Source of the DNA: Kryptolebias marmoratus
Lineage: Eukaryota > Chordata > Actinopteri > Cyprinodontiformes > Rivulidae
Assembly: GCF_001649575.2 (NCBI RefSeq)
Contig: NC_051443.1
Location: forward strand, 15,688,051 to 15,752,050
Direction: 5' to 3'
DNA length: 64,000 nt
How positions within the stretch are numbered: the stretch's first letter is position 1; each line of letters begins with the position of its first letter. The notes under the pieces were generated by a model. That model saw only the letters and a list, made by a program, of their open reading frames with translations. It did not search any database and was not told where the DNA came from. A program made the position numbers and the translations under genes. Below are positions 11,501 to 26,100 of this stretch, one piece after another.

Positions 11501-14500
11501 GAATCCAAATGAACAGATTAACAGCAAAGATGCCGGTGAAACTGAAAGTAATTCTAAGACAAAAAGCGAGTTGCGACTGACAAGAGAAATGTGTGGCTGA
11601 AAACGATAAAGACTGACAAATAAAATGGAGCAATGCCACGACGTAGGAGGAGGGGACTTCCTGTGAAGTTCAAAGTGTGACAGGGTTGATTCAAGATGTG
11701 TGTGCAACTTGTATACTAAGAACTGGGGTCAGTGTTGGATGTTTCGAAATGATTCAGCAGGATTTAATAAAAGGTTTCATCACAAGCTCTATATGTTTAA
11801 AGAGTGAAAGTTTGATGGAGGTAAAATGAGATGTAGTAGGATCAACTATTGCATGTTAATTAACAGAACTTAGCATTTATTTAGCAAGAACATGACTTAA
11901 CAGAACTTATGTCTGTTTGTTAATATTTTGCTAAAAGGGGATCTTTTTACTTTGACCATAAAGAGCAGTAGTGAGAATTATTTTTTGTTCACTGGTACAA
12001 ACTTGTAAAAACACAAATTAAAGAAAAACATACACTGATAATGTATGACTTTGAAACTATGGAAAGCTTAAAGAGAAAGCTCAAAAACTGCAAACCTCAA
12101 ATGTGTATTTCCTATGAAACCGAATGTGAAAAAAGGGAAGACCATTATATCAAGTAAGATGTGATAATATCTGTTTTTATACAAGGCAGAAGGTTCCAAA
12201 AAACTCTTAAAAGTTTGAATTTTTTGGTTTGTTTGTTTGTTTGTTTTAAATTAGACCATGCATTTAAGCAGAAAGACCAAAGAAGTAGATGAAAAACAAG
12301 GCAAGCCAGGACAAATAAAAACCAAACAAAAAGGTGTGACGCCTACACAAACTGACTCACCTGCACAAAAATGGGGAAGATGAGGATCTTCGGCGCAACT
12401 TTGACATATCCATAATTGGCGTGTGGAGCGTGTGACCGGACGATCGTACAGTTCTGATAGTTGGCAAAATTGGCATTCTGCTGCTGGTAGTTGGGTGCGC
12501 CAGCATTGGTGGAGGTGGACGACCCTTTTGATATCTTGGAGTTGTTCGAACGACGAAGGAAGCCAGTACGGCTGGAGAGGCCACCACTGACACCCCCAGA
12601 AGACGCACCACCACCACCACCCTGAGGCTGTGGACCAGACGTCTGTCGGGTAGGGTATAACCTGCTGTAACCTGCAGCTGTAAAACAAACAGGTGAAGAA
12701 GAGTTATCGCTACAGGAGATGGATTTCTAACATACGGTCGTTATACTTGGCCTAATGAGATTAGTGGAGCTAAATTTTTAAGGTCAGTTAAGTCAAGGTT
12801 GTTTTCTTGTTTAGGTATTTTCAGTAAATAAACAATAATCTGAAATGGAATTTAAACACTGGTTTCAATGCAAAGTAATGAAGATGAATATCCAGCATTA
12901 AACATTGTATATGTCTTACCTAACGTACCCTGGTTGTCCTGATAAACAGGCCTCAGGATCTGAAAGCAGAGCAGTTTGAATTGACATTGAGAAATACCGT
13001 TTAAATAAAAACAAAGCTACATCTGTAAGACAATAAAGCCAAAAAACACATTAAATGATGTATGCCAAATACAACTTGTGTTTTAAGATGTTTTATGATG
13101 CAATGTGCAAATGAACTGGACACTGATTGGCTGTATTAACTTACATCTATTACACATCTATTATATCTAATATATATCTATCTAATATATATTATACATC
13201 TATCTATACATCTATTCTAAAAATAGCAACTGATAATAGTTTTTTGTTTATGATTTTTGTGCTAATATGTAAAAAATGTTTAACCCAGTTTACACCTTCT
13301 TGTTGTAGCTCGTGTTGAATCTCACACTCAGCAAGACAGCGTTTGCTTGTCACAACATATTAAATATTCTGCTGTGGGAGTCAGAATAAAAGTTGCCAAC
13401 ACATTATGTGCTGATCAGATTAATGAGGGAGTTGGAGGAAGACTTATAAAGCAACAAATAATTTCAAAAGATACATCACTGTAATAGCTCCTTTTCGAAG
13501 ATAATGATGTGTTGTTTTAAATTTTTGCGTGTGTGGACTTAAGTATTTTGACTGTAAGATGGTGCAAACGTGACCTATTTCCAAAGGGCTTTCTTTATTT
13601 TTAGTCTGGTCACACTCATCAAATCTCTGCCTCTCTTGTTTGAAACTGAAGCTAGATATTTGAATAGGAAGGTCCGTCCACTGTTATAGTATGGAGCTCT
13701 TATTCCTGAGGCTAAATATATTCTTTCTTTAAATAAACAGTCTGTCGTCTCGGTGACTCTTCCTCTGCTTTTTCTCCTAACATCAAACTGATCTTATAAG
13801 TCAGACTGTTCACAACACACATCTTTTTCAAAGCACTTCTTGTGTCCCTTTGCTAAACTAAAAGCAGAAAAGCATGGAAATGAAAACACAGCATGAAGAG
13901 TAGGCAACACTCAAACACACATGCGACAGAAACATTTACAAGCAGAGACGGACATAAAAAGATGAGTTCCACAGACAATATATTGCAGGCTTGAACTCTA
14001 AATAAAAGGCCAAAAGATTAGTTTAATAAAAATGTTTTAAATATATGAGCTGGTACTTCTCTATAAAAGAAAAATGAGCTGCAGGGTTTCAAAGAAATCC
14101 TAAATGTCTTGGTTCAAAAGTGATTCATAGGTTAGTATTGTGTTATTAAAGGGGTGTTAGCTGAGTAATTCAGATCAGTCTTGGATTTAATCAGTTTTCT
14201 TTATTGTGCTTTTATAATTAAAACTTTTACTTCAAATACAGAGCAAAAATAAGTATGTGCTGTATAAAATATACAAAAAGGGAAAATAATGCAATGGATC
14301 TCACTTGGAATATGTGAGATTTCATTAACTATGACTGAATGTTTTTTGATCTTTTTATTATTTTTTATTAAATAACAGTACTATTTGGTTTAAAAGTATG
14401 GCTATAGAAACTGACACTCAGTTATTGTATCTATAGAATATGTGTCAGAGAAATTATTTACATGAGTATTGTTTTTCAATAATAAATTACCTCTGGTTGG

Positions 14501-17500
14501 TAGGATGTACTGAAAGAAATATTAACAATTTGTCATAAACAGTTATGTTTATCACTGTCGTCTTTATTTTCAGTCTGTTACTCCACATCTACATGAAACT
14601 GAACTATATGTGCAGTATGTAATGTGATGAAAACACTCATAAATCAATAAAAAAAAACAGTAATCTGAAAGACACAGACATACAAACATACAATTCCTCT
14701 ATCTATCAGCACCAGGGATGTAAGGTAAAGAGACATATCTAGGTTGAGCCACCAAATGACCATAGTGAGGGTGAGGAGGACGGAGAAGATGATGAAGATG
14801 CAGCCCTCCACCAGTCTGTGGTACCTGGCTTCCGGGGTTTATGGGCGCCAGGATGATGTAATTGTCCCCATTAGATGCCTTGACCCTGGTTCCTTTCAGT
14901 GTGGCGGTCGGAGGGTGGTGCAGGAGACGCGGTTTCCCATCCAGCTCCTCGGTTGACCCAACGTGGCCCCCCCACGCGAGGGTCCCTCTGCTAAGGCCGA
15001 CACTGTTTCCAGCTTCTGAGCCGTTCACCAGCAGCCTGCGGGTCGCAGCGGCGCGGTGGTGCGCCGGGAGCGGCGGCACAGCTGGGGGCAATTTACTTGT
15101 GCCAACATCTGGCGCGCGCCTGCGGGTGGGAGGCGACGGGGCATCGTAGTTTGAGGTGGGGGATTTGTATGAGGGCCGGTGGATAAGGCCGTCAAAATTC
15201 GGTTTGGCTGAGGGACCGGTGCGCCACACCACTACTGTGATTTCATTGGCACTGTTTCTGAAGATACAGATAAAACACAGATTATTAATCATTTTTGAAA
15301 CTTTGTGGAAATTAGATAAAATCTACAAGTAGTATCTGATTGTGCTGCCACTAAAAGATTGTGATTCTATATAAAAAGGAACACTGACTTGATATAAATA
15401 AATCTCTTAGACTTAGAAGTGACATAAACAACCTTAATTACAGTCCAATGTAAAAACGAAACATCTAACTCGCTATCATTGGTCATAAGTCTTGAAACCA
15501 ATAAAAATAAAGCATGTATTTAGGCAGTTTTATGTTCCGATATGTTGGAATCGTTACCGTATAGCATGAGCCAAGTCCACACATTTCCACTGCTCCACTG
15601 GCTGGCCATTTAACTGCAGGAGAGTGTCCAGCTGCTGCAGACCAGCCTGATCTGCTGGACCCCCTACCAGAGACAAATCAGTACATATGTCAGTACATAA
15701 GTTCATGCTGCTCAAATCTGAAGCGTTTTCATGTAACAAGCAAATTCCTTTAACCTTTAAGGTGCAGAATTGTTTTCCACTCTTTGAACAAAACATGAGT
15801 TGGCTCAAGAGTAGAAATAAAATAGAATGTGGAATGCTTTTTTTTGTGATTTTTAGTGGCCACGAATCCTCTCTGAACAAAGAAATATCAGCTGAAGATT
15901 CAACTTGTTTAAAAATGTGTGAAATAGGAGGACAGCTGCCAACATGGGGGATGGGTAAGTTGTCTAATTGACAAACGAGTTTCCTATTAACTGCAAAACA
16001 CTGCTGGCTGTGCCATTTGTTAACAGTAATTCTTCAAACTGCAAACTTTAAAATAACATAACCTACAAACATGTCAAACTTTATATTTATTAGATATCAA
16101 AATCTGGTGTGACACAGTCATCAGTGGTCCCAGTTGTCTTTGGCAGTTTTTTTTAATTTTTTTAATTTCATGCAGTTATTCACAACATTATGTCAAAAAG
16201 AAAAGCACCAAAAAAGAGCGATACATAACTTGTGTAACAATGTAGAACAAAAGCAGCAATTATCTGGAAACTTATCCTAAAGTTCATGTCATATGTGATA
16301 TTAAAATGAGAAAACAGGCATGTTATTTTGATAAAACCTGAAAACAAATGATAATTAAACTATGCCAAACATATTACAATAGTTGAGACTAAAGCTATCT
16401 AATCAGAAATAAAAACTTTTTATTCTTGATTTTTTTTCTAGTGAGAACATTGTTGTGGAAAAATAAGATTTACTGATAGGTCTTCTGAGATGTCCTCATT
16501 AACAGGCAGCAGAAACGCCATGTGTAGTTCATATCTATTCACAGTTTGATGTTCGGTCATGCTAACCTCTAAGTGATATGGCTTTCCAGCTCTGATGAGA
16601 TGGGTGACCTTATCTGTGTCTTACTGATAAGCTCCGTTCAAATAGACACTCTGACAATCTTAGGTTAGACAGATTCTGCTGCCTGGAACTGTCTCATCCC
16701 TGGAATGCTCTGCTTGACATTTCTTTGGAATAAATTGTTAAAAATCAGAAGCTGGGTCTTCATGTCTCCCTCAACTTTGTGCCATGACAAACGTCTGAAT
16801 TTAGGTGGTGACCTCTGGACTGAGTTCTAATTACACAGATGCATGCATGCAAAACTCACCTGGATCAACAGCCTGCACCCTCACAGGGGAATCTGAGCAG
16901 ATGGTGAATCCATATCCATCCTTTCCTCGAAGGATGGTAACCTGCGAAACACACAGGGAGTCACCTTTTATACAAATTTTATACTCACTCTTATACCTCT
17001 ACTTGAGAACTCTAAAAACTGGCAAACCAATCAGCTTCCTTCCTGCTGCATGATTAAGTAGATTTGTATTCAGCTCCTACTTCCTAATAAAACTGTCTTG
17101 ACAGCAGTTTCCCAGAGAATGCAATCGGCTGGATTAGTAGGAAGAACAGCTTCAGAAAGAAGAGTCATTCTTTGTTTGATAGTTTTGAGGAGAACTGAAG
17201 AAAAAAACTGTGTACCAAAAAGTAAACTGATTGTTAATAATGCACACTTTGTTAAATCCAGACAGAGCACTCTCAGAGCTCAAAATGTGTCACAGAATAA
17301 AACAAACACATTAAAGCTTAAAGGTTTCTTCTGGGAAGCTTGTGATAAAAAGTTAATAAAGACCAACATAAAAGCTGGATGTGTGTATGTTTGTGTATAA
17401 ACTTTAGTTTTTCATAGAGCAAATAAAGAGCAAGTCTAGACTGTTTTTTTAGGTTATTCACATAAAAAGCAAGATAATGTCCAGAAGAGCAAGCACTGAA

Positions 17501-20500
17501 TCATAAAACATCAACAAGAATAGTGTCAGGCTATGATCTTTGATGGTCTCATGAGGTTGCTAAAAGTTCTGCACCTCTGTAAACTATTGTACACCATAAG
17601 GTTTTGGATTTTATTACAATTCTGTAAGGTAAACAACATAAATGAGAACACTGACAAATAAGGACTTACTGCACCGCAATGTCCAGTTACAGGATATTTC
17701 GATATACAACAAAGGACACACTATTTATGAGTTCATCATAACCCCCCCACACACACATACACACATTTCTGATGGCTCTTTCCTATTGTTTCTCTTTCTC
17801 TCGCCAAACAACTAGTGCCTGTATGAGCCAAAGTCAACACAGCCCCATCCAAAACATTTCACTTTCCATCTCATCTGCTGATAACCACAGACCCATAAAA
17901 CACAGACCTTCCCAGTTTCTCTTTATTTTTATTTTTTTTCTACAGCAGAGCAAAACTGCATGTGAATGCTGCTAAACTGCAAAGTCTGCCCACAAGTGGA
18001 ACACAGCAGCTTCAGAGAAATATTCTGAGGCCTGAAGCTTGTGATGACCCTAAAATGTCGGGTACAATTGTGGCTCCTTATAGTCCACTGATTTCACGTG
18101 CCCTGTATCACAATTCTCCTGACATATTTCAGTTTGCTTCAGTCTCTGTTTCCATCTATCACCAAACTCAGACTGCTTGAAGAAGAATTATAGCGCCACA
18201 AACAGAGTCAAAGAACTGTGGCACCTGCTGTAAAAATGCACACGCACACTTCACATCACTAATGTGTGTTAAATTGGAGTATTGCCGGTCAAAATACAGG
18301 ACCCACATAAACTGTGTGACTAGAAAGGACATGCAGTGTAACAGGGCAAACTTATTGCTCTAAGGCAAAAGAAACTGTCACACACCAACTGGTAAACATA
18401 TGTCTGTGTTTTTAGTAACTGAAGAAAGAGCACATTTGAATAAATTCAGGGAAATCTGGATGTTTTACAAGTATGGTTAAAAAAAGGAAAAAGTATAATA
18501 CAAAAATATCTAAAGAGACAAGAGATGAAATGCTGATAAACATGGATAAAATAGACAAAGGCAGATTAAATTGTGGCAAAAGGCAGCAGTGGGGTTTTAG
18601 GAAGTAACAGAAAACAAATGGCAAAGCCAAGATAGTGTGAAACCAAAATTTCCATTCAATGACAAATCACTAATTGCTCAAATATGACTTGATGTGATGC
18701 ACAAAATGTTCCCCAATGTGTTTTTCTCTTTGTATTTTTGTGCCTTTTATTGAAATGCCTCACACTGAAGCCACAAAGTCGCCAAATTTGAACAGTCTTA
18801 AAACAAAACAGATCAGTGTGAAGGTTCTTTTTTACTCCATTAATTACAAGACAAATTATGAGTATGAATAAATGAAGACAAATCCATGTGCAACATTGCC
18901 TGAGTGGATTAAGTATTCAAATTGTAAGAGAAAGCTAGTTTGATAAATTAGTAATTTCATGGAAGAACTAGTGAACTCAAAACATAATATTTTAACTTTC
19001 TTGTCAATTAATTTAGATAAAAATCAAAAGAAGATCAACCTGAAGCTTGTGTCCAGGTGTTTGTGACTGTGCTTTTTCCTCATGCTCCAAACCCAATCAT
19101 TATTTTGAACCTGGCTGCATAAAGGGAGGAGCAGGTCTTAATTTGGTGATTGCAGAGCATGTCTTATCTACTTTCCAGCAGCGCAGGAAAGGCTAACATT
19201 AACTGCTGACAGTTGAATACAGACTAAATGAAATTACCAGCCAAAGTGTATGTGGTTTGACAATGTTATCAAAGTAACTATTTACGGTGACTACATCAAA
19301 ACACCCAGAAATACATCTGCCTCATGTGTCATGCTGTATTTATGTCATGTAAGCTCACTTTTATTTTTAACATTTGACTGAAATATTAGCTGCAACTATA
19401 AATGAACATTCATATTTTTCATTTAAGCACATTCCTGTTGCATACATTTTTATGCGCAATTTTAATGTAAATAAAACTGGTTTAAATGAGAAAAGTGGCA
19501 TCAGTTTGTATATTTTCACGTTTTTGTCTATTTCTCCTCTCTCCCTCCATCAGATCTTCCTTTCACAAAAGAAGCAGTAAATTATTTAAGGAGCAGAGAG
19601 CTGGTTCTCCCCTTTTAAAAGACACTTCGCCTAAAATCTCCTGCATTTACTCACAGAAAGGCCATAAAAAGTCCATTTTCTTCTGCATAGTAATAAAAGC
19701 ATGCACTTGTGTGTTAAGTGGTGTGACACAGATTGATACTAAACTTTTAATGAAGCTTTTATCAGCAACCACTCCTTGGACTTCCTTCATATTTCTCCCT
19801 CTTTTTTTTCCCAAACCAACACACCTGAGGCAGCCTGCATCCAATGCAAAGGTGGCACAGCCCGTGGATGGTGTGCATCACACCCCCACCTCCTTCTCTT
19901 CCTTCACCCTCTCCAGCATTTAAATCTGCAGCCAACACACACACACTTCGGCGATGACTTTCCACCTGGTTGCCCCCTCTGCAGCCTGAGTATCGCCACA
20001 GCTTTCTCTGTGCAGCTGAGTTTGTTCTCCTGTGGTTGTGCTCTGGTGACTGGGGGGACTTTAAGGTGTTGTGAATCATCTCAACGGTAACAGCTGTCCA
20101 AAAGGTAGATCGGGGTGGGGGGACGACTTCAATCCTTTAGTATTCAGGTGACAGTCCAGTTAAATAATGCCTCTCAGCTTCCTGAAGAGCAAACAGGTAT
20201 CTTTCAAATAAAGCAAGTTTGGTCCTTTGAGATTCCTGTTTTTTAGCCAAACTGGATTTCCCTCTGTATCAACTTTGCCCAAAATGATTCATCTTCAGTT
20301 TTCTAGAAATCCCTTTTCTATTAACCTTCAGGTGCGCTTTCCTCCATTCAAGCTTTAACTCCAGTCACCAGTGCACATTCATGCATGCCAACTTTTACGA
20401 ACTTCAGCAACAGCCGCAGCTTCAAAATTTCCATTTACAGTCCCGCAACATTGCTTAAATCCTCCATCCTTCACTTCCTTGTCTCCTCTCTTCTTCTCTC

Positions 20501-23120
20501 TTCTTGCGTTAGTCCTGTGACACTCAGTCCCTGCGCTCCTCGCTGCGCGTCCTGAACAACAGAAGCCGCAGTAGTGCCTGAGATCAGCTGTGAGAGTGTG
20601 TGGTGGCGTCACGCAGGCGAGACTGGCGCTGGCTCGGCCTGCGGAGGCCACACTGTAGCTCCTGGCAGGGGCGCTCATGGGAACTCTTCAACAGCAGAAG
20701 AATAGAAGGAAGTGCCTCCAACCCCTCCACCCCCCCACAATCCCTCCAAACACACACACAGACATCCACACACATGCACTTACGTATACCTCGCCACCCT
20801 ACAGCCAGAACAGCTTTGTGTGTCTGTCCCCGATAAGACCGGTTGACTTCCTGAATCCTCACTATGAAGCTGTGAGAGGTGCTATAGTTCTAACATAGGT
20901 GGCACAAGTGAAACACATATAAATATCAAAAGCAGGACTGATAGGAAACGTGGGAATAATCGGAGTGTGTAAATGTGCAACAGCAGAGTAAACTCATTTC
21001 CTCTGTTCAAGAAAAAGTTTCTGGTTGCTTTTCAGTTTGGGCTCTAACAAATTTTATAAATCGTTTTTTGATTTTTGATTTTTTTCGAACAAAAGACAAT
21101 GACACCAGCCTTGTTTAGGGACACACTCCGCTCTCACACACGTCACACCTCATCACACTCTTTCCAGCGTGGTTCCCATACTCCCAGCTCCTGTCCAGAC
21201 ATTATTCTTGTTTGTTATGTTTTCTACTTCCACATTTCCTCTGCTTTTCCTTTCAGCTGTTCTCTCCCACCTCAAACCACTCAGTACGGAAACTCACAGG
21301 TCTGTGAACTCTTAAAAATTCCCCCCATTCTCCCAGTTACCCAAACACTAACTTTTGTTTTGTTTTATTTTTTGTTTTTGTTTTTAAGATCCGTATGTCT
21401 GGAACAGGGGTGGATTTCTGCAAAGAATAAACACCTCAATGGCAGTCCAGGAAAATAAAAGCTTGTTTAATTACTAATACAACGGTGGCCGGGCTAACCC
21501 TTGGCAGGCTCATTAATTCCCAGCTTTCACTTTAATTGCTTGGATGTCTGGCTCATGGGATGAGACATGGACAGAAAAGTGACAGAGGAGCAATGGCGCA
21601 CTTGTTCGTACAATGTTAATAAAGTGGCAAAAAACTCCATTGTTTTAGGAACCCTTTATGCCAGTGGTAATGGCAGCTTCTCCCTGTTTGCCTTTTCAAA
21701 GAGTGAGGGTTACCCATCAAGCACACAAAAACACTTTCCCTCGCTTTCACACTGCGCTGTTCACCCCTAAATGGGCAGAAGGACGGATTAGAGTGAGAGA
21801 AGAAAGCATGTCTTGGGCAGAGGAGTGAAAGAAGAGTTTTTGAAAAGCTTGTCTAGGAGCCAGACGAGGCCAATCTGTTTTTTGAGCAGTGTGGGATCTT
21901 TCTCTTACTTTGTGTCTCTCTCTTTCTGACCTGAATAAACAACTATCAAAGGAGGAGGTCTCTTCTGAGCCAGTGAACAGACAAGATGAGGCTAAGGCCA
22001 AGTTCAGGATCACAGCTCACTTAAAATTTCAACGGAGGAAGCTTAGAACGCACGGTCATAATCAGACCACATGACCACAATATACAAAACTGTCAAAGTG
22101 ACGCTGTGCATGCTGTTGCATGAAAATACTCAGACGATAACTAACATCTCAGACTAGAGGAAGTTCCGGACAAAACAGCAACAAAAAGACCACAGAGCTT
22201 TTACAAGTTTAACTTGTTTTTATAACTGAGACTCCATTGATCAAATACATAAACAGAACCCTCAAATAGAATAGACACACAGGTCAGTGTCTTCAAGTAA
22301 AAAGTGGTTCTTAATGATGTTCTGATTTCATCTACTGAAGCCATGACAATCAGTTTGGTTTATAACATGTACTTAAACCATAAAAGTCACTTTAAAGGTC
22401 TTAAAAAGAGCATAGTGACTACAGATTGCAATGAAAGAAAATAAGTTGATCAAAAACGGAATTTTTTCCTGGTTCAGGCAGTCAAAAATGAGTACAAAAA
22501 CCCACATTTTTTCTGTTCTTCCCTTTTGAACACTCGTGACTCAAAACGTATTCACTTGATATATAAAAAACATTTGAGGGTATCTTAAAATTTCATTACA
22601 AGATAAGAGAACAATATCAACAAAATATCTTTAAAAATGTCTAAGGTGTAGATTTCTAAAAATGCTCCCACTGGGTGACAGTATCTGACAATACCTCATG
22701 AAGTCTGATGAATTAGGCATATCTGTCCCTGTAATTAAAATGATGGATGTTCAGTAGTTTTGAAAAGCCTGTATAAATGTCGTATCTTGACCAACGATCT
22801 GTAAGAGCGGCTGTAATAAATTATTCCTTGTGACCGCAAAACTTAACAATTCACACTGAGTGTTCTTCACAAATAATAATACCAAATGAGATACATCTGG
22901 TTCTTTTGAGACAAAAAGACCCGTTGAGATCTTTTTGAGGGGAACATGAACGTCTGTTGGAAATTCTGTGCCAGTCCTTTGAGCAGTCATTATGTTATTT
23001 CAATCTGGACCAAAGCTGTGCACAGACTCGCTGACAGACCAATACTGCCATCTCTAGAGCAAAGTTCAAACTGATTGGGATGAAGTTCCTTACAAAATCT
23101 GATCTGTATTTGACCTATGT

Positions 23121-23182
<62 letters not shown>

Positions 23183-26100
23183 TCACACAGAAGTGGTGAC
23201 AGAGATCAAAACCACCCTAAGAAGGAGGAACTCCTCCTTCCAACTGACTGAACCACTGCTGTCCCTCCAGTTTGCTAAACAGTGCATGAATGTGTTTTGG
23301 TTTTAATGAAACTTCTTTCAAACCAAAAGACGGCACACAAGAAAAAGGCTAGGAATATAATGTATCTTGCAAAGAAAATGGGGAAATTAAACTCTGGCAC
23401 GTCTCAAAGAACTAAAGATTGCATTACAGTGCTAAAACAAATCGTTTATCTCCAATCTGAAGGTACCAGATACTAAATCAAAAACTTTCAGTCCTCTTTT
23501 TCATCCTTCCTTTTCATCTTTACGGCATCAGACAGAAGTGCCAGACCCATTTCCACACAGACTGTTTCGCAGCTAATGCCAGCTGACAGGCAAAGTGATG
23601 CTGGGACTGCAAATATTGTTCATATTCACAAATTCTCTGCCCCTGTAAATATAATGAGGAGAGTGGTTCTTTTCTTGACTTCTAAATATATTAAAATACA
23701 AATAATCAAATACATGATTATTGTAAAAAAAATAACTGATGCTTTCCAACATGTCAACAATTCTATTTATTTTTACTTAAAAAATGCCTAATTTACTTTA
23801 AAACTTGCAAGATTTTAAGAAGGCAATTTCAGACAGCTTGATTTAATTCCTAAGATGTTCAATTGAACGACTGGAATGGAAAATTGCAGAAACTAATTGG
23901 TATAGCACTATAGCATGAATAAAGCCCATTTTGTTTTTCAAAAACGTGGTAATTGGTTAAACAAAACTCATATCTAAATGATTAACTCAGAAGTCCTTCA
24001 TCAAACATTAAAATATGTCTGAGCTGGTGAAGAGTGGGCAGATGATACCACACAGCTCTTTGTCTAGTTGGAGTTATGGCCATGGGGTGACAGAGAAAGA
24101 AACGACAGGGAACAAAGATGGAAAAAAAAAGAGGACAACGAGGTGGAGGAGGACACAGCAGTGAGGGACAAAAACACTCAGTGGTCCGGAAGGGAACAAG
24201 CACAAGGCAACAAAAAACTGGAAGAGAAAAGAGGAGAAAGTCTAAAAGGTTTTGCATTCGTCCTTAATTTAGTCTGTGAATGTGCTCTCTTCTCTTATTT
24301 TAAATCTCCTGTCCCTCACAAACTGCACAATCATATGTTTCTCTGATTCAGCCGGAGATAAAGAGGAGGAGGAGGGAGGGAGGGAACAGAGACAGGAAAG
24401 GACCATTCAGAAATACGGATGTAAAAGATTTCTATGTGATTACTGTCCTACTTAATTCCTTCTATGACATTAAAATCCGAAATTTAAGACAGTCTGTATG
24501 TAACTCATGTGTACTGCTAGCCTTGTGGGGATAGTTACAACTTTCTTACAAATGCAAATATTTTGTTTTTAGGATATCATTTTTAGATACACATACAATG
24601 TAGTAAAAGAACTCCATGAAATATAAAACCCCTAATTAATGTTTTTACTGAGCACAAGTTACATTACACCCACAAAGAGAGCAAGAGCTCTTTCTAATCC
24701 TGCATAGTAAGGTTTGTGAGATACACAGAAACTCCACACGACCACTGCTTTTCAAAGAGTTCATATCCAGGAGTGTTTCCATGAAGCAACACAGAAGTGC
24801 TTCAGAGTCATACTATTCAACAAAAACGGGTTCAACTGAACGTAAAGCCAAGTTACCTACCTGTTTTTAAATACCTAAATGACTACATGATCACGACTCA
24901 AGCAACAGAGCTCCATAACTAATTCTGCTTGTTTATATCTACCTGGTTTGGCAACATGTTAGTGGGAATGTTAACATAAAAAAAAGGTTAGTTGTTTCAT
25001 TATTTTAACGAGCAGTGTTTCTACGAATTTAATTTTATAAAACCAGAATTGTTCAATTAAGTTAGCACGTTTGGTGGAGTTTTTATTTACACAGCTTGTG
25101 TTGCTGATCTAGCTGGTAAGATTTCCTAGGAGAGACTATCATTATTTAAAGACAGAGGAATGAGATATGATGAGATTTATTTTAATTTTTGAAGTATTTG
25201 ACGATGAAATAAAAGCGCCAGTGGTTTAGTTTAGTTCCCCATAATGGCACATGTTTAGGAATCAAGTGGCTCAATCTTTTGACAGCAGCAAAGTCAGATG
25301 ATGTTGTGACGGAGTGACAGCCTTCAGAGGTTNAAAAGTTGCATTAAAACACACAGTAAGGGGGGGCTGCCTGATTTCTGTAGTTTTTTTCGGTAGGATT
25401 TGTCACTGATTGCCCAGATTGAACTATTGTGCAGTGTTTTGGCATCCTACTTAATGTTTTTATTGGGCTGCAATGCAATAGATGCTGCATAATATCCCTC
25501 CCTTGTGTAGCATTACTAACTCCACAAAAATACCATCTTTAACAAATAGCTGAATCATCCCTGCAACACAGAAAATTGGGAGGGTATCTTCTATGTCTTC
25601 TATGTGCAACTCAAGTTTTTTCGACAAAGATGGATCTAAATATAGACACTTTAATATCGCACCTGCATTTAAGCTGACGTGTTTAAACAGACTACGTATT
25701 TTCTGTTTATTATCTTTTTTAATCAAGACCAAGGAGGAATTAGTCTCTCCTCGCAGCTGTCGTGAGAAAAAGTAATGCAGCATTCACAGTGAGGACCCTG
25801 TTTCTGATGTGTTAGTGGAGGTGGGGTTTCAGGAAAACAATAAAAGAGGGTTCTTCTAGCAGCAGTTTTATAATTAAGAGTTTTAGATCATGCAAGATTC
25901 ATGAACCTGTTTTGAATGTGTTACTTTATCTTTCATGAGCTGTGCTTAAGCATTTAGATACTAATGGATCCAAACTGAGAAATAAAGGGAAATTTTTCAT
26001 TTCCAAAATACAACTTACAAAATGCACGGTAAACGCTATTTTATGTATAAATTACTAAGCTGTAATGAGTAAACTGAAACTGTGATTAATTAGTATTTTA

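Noticed and set aside
12251..12688. 145-codon minus-strand frame rich in Trp and Cys
   Set aside because: It is an alternative frame of the rgs3 linker exon; only the other frame encodes the conserved APKILIFPIF block.
14744..15149. Plus-strand open frames opposite the large rgs3 exon
   Set aside because: They arise from the GC-rich antisense of the coding exon and match no family.
20379..20678. Minus-strand 99-codon frame in the CpG-rich block
   Set aside because: Better explained as promoter or 5' UTR; composition is Ser/Ala/Arg from CpG content and no donor follows in phase.
22990..23178. Open frame made of repeating Cys-Val
   Set aside because: Pure translation of the CA microsatellite.
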